From NCBI RefSeq assembly GCF_009455635.1, contig NZ_QPER01000002.1:2108001-2172000 (forward strand): a stretch of 64,000 nt of DNA, in the 5' to 3' direction. The position numbers and the translations under genes were made by a program. This document shows positions 60,834-64,000 of this stretch, in pieces. The first letter of the stretch is position 1. Each line of letters starts with the position of its first letter. The DNA comes from Paraburkholderia agricolaris. GTDB lineage: Bacteria; Pseudomonadota; Gammaproteobacteria; Burkholderiales; Burkholderiaceae. The notes beneath the pieces are model-generated. The model made no database searches. It saw only the letters and a program-made list of their open reading frames with translations, and had not been told where the DNA came from.

Positions 60834-61609
60834 GCTACGCGCCTTCCCTGTTTGGCGGCAGCACGCCTGCCGCGACGCCCGCCCCCATGACCGAGCCGAG
60901 CTACCAGGTCCGCTCGCTGCTCGATCTGCTGTACGACGGCTTCTTCATGCTGTTTTTGTTGAAGAATGGCCGCGAGCCCGGCGACGCGCACGAGTTCAGC
61001 CAGCGTATCCAGCAGTTTCTCGGCGACTTCGAGCGCGGCGCGAAAAAACTCAATGCGTCGGCGGAAGACGTCTACGCATCCAAGTTTGCGTTCTGCGCGG
61101 CCATCGACGAATCAGTGTTGTCGTCGACCTTCAAGATCCGCACTGAATGGGAGCGCCGGCCGTTGCAACTGGTGCTGTTCGGCGAGCAACTGGCGGGCGA
61201 GAAATTCTTCCAGTATCTGGAGGAATGCCGCGCACAGGGTGCCGCGCGTTTGCAGTCGCTCGAAGTGTTCCACATGTGCCTGCTGCTCGGCTTCCAGGGC
61301 AAGTATCTGCTCGAAGGACCGGAGAAGCTCGCCTATCTGACCGCGCGCATCGGCGACGAAATCGCGCATATGAAGGGCAAGCGCGCGCCGTTCGCGCCGC
61401 ACTGGCCGCTGCCGGATCAGGTCGCTCACCGCCTCAAACGCGAGGTGCCGTTGTGGTCGATCGGCGCGGTGTTCGCTCTGGTCGGCCTGCTCGCCTATCT
61501 CGGGCTGAACACCTATCTGCGCGATCAGACGTTGCGCACACTCGCGCCGTATTCGCAGGTGGTCAAGCTTGGCCCGCAATCGGCCACGTTGACGATTTCG
61601 TTGCCGTAA
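60830..61609 (+). CDS. tssL: T6SS inner-membrane protein TssL (DotU), short form
   Basis: The 259-residue protein is TssL, with a cytoplasmic helical hook domain (LLDLLYDGFFMLFLLKNG near residue 30, CAAIDESVLSSTF near 87, GFQGKYLLEGPEKL near 155) and one C-terminal membrane helix (SIGAVFALVGLLAYLGLNTYL, about 212-232). The periplasmic tail is only about 27 residues, so there is no fused OmpA-like wall-binding domain; TagN may supply that function. The last gene of tssJKL, followed by a strong terminator. Confidence 0.95.
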   Translation: MSYAPSLFGGSTPAATPAPMTEPSYQVRSLLDLLYDGFFMLFLLKNGREPGDAHEFSQRIQQFLGDFERGAKKLNASAEDVYASKFAFCAAIDESVLSSTFKIRTEWERRPLQLVLFGEQLAGEKFFQYLEECRAQGAARLQSLEVFHMCLLLGFQGKYLLEGPEKLAYLTARIGDEIAHMKGKRAPFAPHWPLPDQVAHRLKREVPLWSIGAVFALVGLLAYLGLNTYLRDQTLRTLAPYSQVVKLGPQSATLTISLP

Positions 61610-61631
61610 ATCAGGACGGCTGCACTTGAAG

Positions 61632-61667
61632 AAAAAAAGGCGGTCCGCAAAACGGACCGCCTTTTTT
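61632..61667. terminator. Bidirectional intrinsic terminator between tssL and zwf
   Basis: GGCGGTCCG at 61639-61647 pairs with CGGACCGCC at 61653-61661 around a five-base loop, with seven A before and six T after. It terminates tssJKL and the convergent zwf gene. Confidence 0.93.
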
Positions 61668-61726
61668 AATGCCAGACAAACGCTTCAAAGCGTCGACCTA
61701 CCCGCCGACGCTTCAGCACTGCCCGC

Positions 61727-63214
61727 TTACTGCGATTCTTCCGCCCACACCGCGTTTTCACGCGCCATCAGCGCCGTCGATGCAGCCGGTCCAAACGTGC
61801 CAGCCGTATAGCCACGCGGTTTATCGCCCGACTTGGCCCAGCCTTCCAGAATCGGCTCCGCCCACGCCCATGCCGCTTCGAGTTCGTCACGGCGCATGAA
61901 GTGCGTGAGGCGTCCGCGAATCACGTCGATCAGCAAACGCTCGTACGCTTCCGCGCGGCGCTCGGTGAAAGCCTGCTGCAAGTCGAGATTCAGGTTCACC
62001 GGCAGCATGTGCATGCCACTACCCGGTTCCTTCGCGAGCACCTGCAACTGGATCGACTCTTCGGGCTGCAACTGGATCACAAGCCGGTTGCCGTAATTGC
62101 GCCCGCTATTGCCGTTCGGGATGATCGAGAAAGGCAGCTCGGAAAACTCGATGACGATCTCCGACACCTTCTTTTGCATCCGCTTGCCGGTGCGCAGGAA
62201 AAACGGCACGTGAGCCCAGCGCCAGTTGTTGATATGCGCGCGCAACGCGACGAAAGTCTCGGCACGGCTGCCGGCCGGCACATTGTCTTCTTCCTGATAA
62301 CCCTTCACCGCCTCGCCGTCCACGGCGCCCGCGGTGTACTGGCCGCGCACGGTATCGCGTGCGATGTCCTCGGGCGTCATGGGCCGTAGCGAACGCAGCA
62401 CCTTGAGTTTTTCGTCGCGCACCGCATCCGGGTCGAGCGACACCGGCGGCTCCATGGCAACGATGCACAGCAATTGCAGCAAGTGGTTCTGCACCATGTC
62501 GCGCAGCGCGCCGGTTTTGTCGTAGAAGCCCGCACGGCTGCCTACGCCGACCGTTTCCGCCACCGTGATCTGCACGCTCTTGATATACGGCGCCTGCCAC
62601 AGCGGGCCGAAAATCGGATTACCGAAGCGCAGCACCATCAGGTTCTGCACGGTTTCCTTACCAAGGTAGTGGTCGATCCGGTAGATCTGCGCTTCGCTGA
62701 AATGCTTGCCGACCGCCGTGTTGATCTCCTGCGCGGAGGCCAGATCGTGGCCCAGCGGTTTCTCGAGGACGACCCGCGAATTCCCGTCGATCAGTCCGGC
62801 CGCCGAAAGGTTGTCGCAAATATTCGTGAACAGATCCGGCGAGGTCGCGAGATAAAACACCCGCCGCACATCTTCGCGCGATGTCTCTTTCAGGCGCTGG
62901 TAGTCCTCGATCGAATCGACGTCCATGCGCACGTATTCGAACAGCGCGAGGAATTTGTCCCAGGCGGCGGCATCGAACGCTTTCTTTTCGATGAAGGGCT
63001 TCGCCTTCGCTTCCATGAATTCGGTGATGTACTCCTCACGCGACCACGGCTTGCGGCCGATCGTGAGAATGCGGGTATCCGGCGGCAGATTGCAGTGCAG
63101 ATGCGCCATGTAGAGCGCGGGCAGCAGCTTGCGAAACGACAGGTCGCCGGTGCCGCCGAAGATGATCATGTCGAGCGGCAGGTCGGGAGTAGCTGAAGCG
63201 GATTGGGTCGTCAT
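61727..63214 (-). CDS. zwf: Glucose-6-phosphate 1-dehydrogenase
   Basis: The 495-residue cytoplasmic enzyme oxidises glucose 6-phosphate to 6-phosphogluconolactone, yielding NADPH for the Entner-Doudoroff and pentose phosphate routes. The nucleotide motif IIFGGTGDLSFRKLLPALY is near residue 17. The catalytic and substrate motif RIDHYLGKETVQN is near 180, and the substrate-binding PFFLRTGKRM is near 337. Length is standard. No pgl, edd or glk gene is adjacent here, and a terminator follows, so it appears monocistronic in this window; the upstream 200 bases hold its promoter. Confidence 0.96.
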   Translation of the reverse strand: MTTQSASATPDLPLDMIIFGGTGDLSFRKLLPALYMAHLHCNLPPDTRILTIGRKPWSREEYITEFMEAKAKPFIEKKAFDAAAWDKFLALFEYVRMDVDSIEDYQRLKETSREDVRRVFYLATSPDLFTNICDNLSAAGLIDGNSRVVLEKPLGHDLASAQEINTAVGKHFSEAQIYRIDHYLGKETVQNLMVLRFGNPIFGPLWQAPYIKSVQITVAETVGVGSRAGFYDKTGALRDMVQNHLLQLLCIVAMEPPVSLDPDAVRDEKLKVLRSLRPMTPEDIARDTVRGQYTAGAVDGEAVKGYQEEDNVPAGSRAETFVALRAHINNWRWAHVPFFLRTGKRMQKKVSEIVIEFSELPFSIIPNGNSGRNYGNRLVIQLQPEESIQLQVLAKEPGSGMHMLPVNLNLDLQQAFTERRAEAYERLLIDVIRGRLTHFMRRDELEAAWAWAEPILEGWAKSGDKPRGYTAGTFGPAASTALMARENAVWAEESQ

Positions 63215-63416
63215 AGCGCGGTCGCAGCGTCGTGATAGGCGTCAAGTCAAAGGACAAAGGGCAAAAGATGCCGGCGGACCGGCGCCTTTTTTCTGGCAAA
63301 CGCCTATGGTGCAACGTTTTGAGATTGTTTGCACGGCAACATGTGCCGCAGGTTGGCGCAAGATGCCAACCCGGCCCTGCTTGCCATCATCCGCCGGCGC
63401 GGCAAACGGCCTGCGA

Positions 63417-64000
63417 TCAGCCGCCCGACAAGGCTTCGCGCGCCACCCGGCAGGCCGCCAGATCCCACGCCGCGCAGCCGACACTTTTAAAAACAATCGC
63501 TTGTTCCGCCGGCAACAATGCAGCGTTCCCTACCACGGCTGCAATTCCACCGACCCGTGCCCAATCGACGCCGGCCTGAATGAAGTCACCGGCTTCGTGC
63601 CTCGCGCCAGCTTCGTCGTCGACGAACAGCGCGCTGCCCTCGATCGTGCGCGCGCCGATCTCGACCATGGCCGGCGTGAACGCACCGACGCCGATCACGA
63701 GCCGGTTCGGGCGCGCCGCTTCGTCGTAGACGGCCTGCTTGCTGGTGGTGAGCGCAATCACCACGTCGATCGCGGTGGGGATGGCTGCTTCAGGGTCGGC
63801 CAGTGGCTGCAGGTCGCGTACCTTGCAACCTTGCGCACCCTGGACCCGATGGGCGGCGCAGAACGCCGCGGCGCGCGCGGGCGCACTGCCCTTCACCCAC
63901 ACGCGCGCGTCGGGGAACAGGTCGCCGATCGCTTCCAGATGGTTCGCTGCCTGCGTGCCGGTGCCGATCAGCAGGAATTCACGCGGCCTCGCCGGCGCGA
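63417..64000 (-). CDS. Ornithine cyclodeaminase/mu-crystallin family protein, C-terminal part
   Basis: The gene runs off the right edge; the visible 194 codons read on the minus strand from base 64000 to the stop at 63417. It shows the Rossmann motif FLLIGTGTQAANHLEAI, followed by RVWVKGSAPARAAAF, VVIALTTSKQAVYD and IGVGAFTPAMVEIG, then FVDDEAGARHEAGDFIQA. This is the NAD(P)-binding and C-terminal part of the OCD/mu-crystallin family, which includes delta-1-pyrroline-2-carboxylate reductases, alanine dehydrogenases and ornithine cyclodeaminases. The late Cys-Ala-Ala-Trp-Asp-Leu-Ala segment favours the pyrroline-2-carboxylate reductase-like branch, but the N-terminal substrate residues are missing. 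Confidence 0.85.
   Translation of the reverse strand, partial: APARPREFLLIGTGTQAANHLEAIGDLFPDARVWVKGSAPARAAAFCAAHRVQGAQGCKVRDLQPLADPEAAIPTAIDVVIALTTSKQAVYDEAARPNRLVIGVGAFTPAMVEIGARTIEGSALFVDDEAGARHEAGDFIQAGVDWARVGGIAAVVGNAALLPAEQAIVFKSVGCAAWDLAACRVAREALSGG

Overview
The window is high-GC, densely coded DNA that looks like a chromosome segment of a Burkholderia-type betaproteobacterium, most likely Paraburkholderia. The reasons are a DUF3331 protein, a type VI secretion (T6SS) locus whose gene order I recognise from Burkholderia, IrlRS/CusRS-type two-component genes, a narK1K2GHJI-narXL block, and an intergenic hairpin repeat that I associate with Burkholderia genomes. This assignment is by recognition, not by a search.

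Layout. 1-6.1 kb: the 3' end of an OpgC-type acyltransferase, a secreted esterase, an AI-2E-family permease, a DUF3331 protein and a B12-dependent (class II) ribonucleotide reductase. 6.1-10.8 kb: a three-gene cytoplasm-facing molybdoenzyme operon that best fits the sulfite:quinone oxidoreductase SoeABC, with a palindromic and direct-repeat operator candidate upstream. 11-14.8 kb: a 2-hydroxyacid dehydrogenase, a diguanylate cyclase with a duplicated sensor domain, and two small VOC proteins. 14.8-19.2 kb: a metal/oxidant-type two-component system divergent from a periplasmic repeat protein, a membrane cytochrome b and a sulfite-oxidase-fold molybdoprotein. 19.3-26.9 kb: an AraC regulator and zinc alcohol dehydrogenase pair, a 0.9-kb inverted repeat element, a LysR regulator, a secreted nucleoside hydrolase, and a PRISE-type reductase with its divergent LysR regulator.

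26.9-39.3 kb is a complete nitrate respiration locus on the minus strand: sensor and regulator narXL, two nitrate/nitrite transporters (narK1, narK2), and the enzyme with its chaperone (narGHJI). An FNR/ANR-like box lies upstream of narX, and NarL heptamer-like sites lie upstream of narK1.

39.4-61.6 kb is a T6SS core in several transcription units: tagY (minus); tagX, tssM, tagF and tagN (plus); tagM-tssB-tssC-hcp-tssE-tssF-tssG-tssH-tssA (minus); and tssJ-tssK-tssL (plus), the last two diverging from a dyad-rich 0.36-kb region. All structural genes except the VgrG spike (tssI), PAAR tip and effectors are present, so those must be encoded elsewhere. Two strong hairpins bracket hcp. The window ends with zwf (glucose-6-phosphate dehydrogenase) and a truncated ornithine-cyclodeaminase-family gene.

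The most unusual signal is around 21.2-22.9 kb. A REP-like hairpin element occurs as two inverted copies, and the coding sequence on both sides shows mirror-image strand composition bias: G+T-rich when read toward the element from either side.
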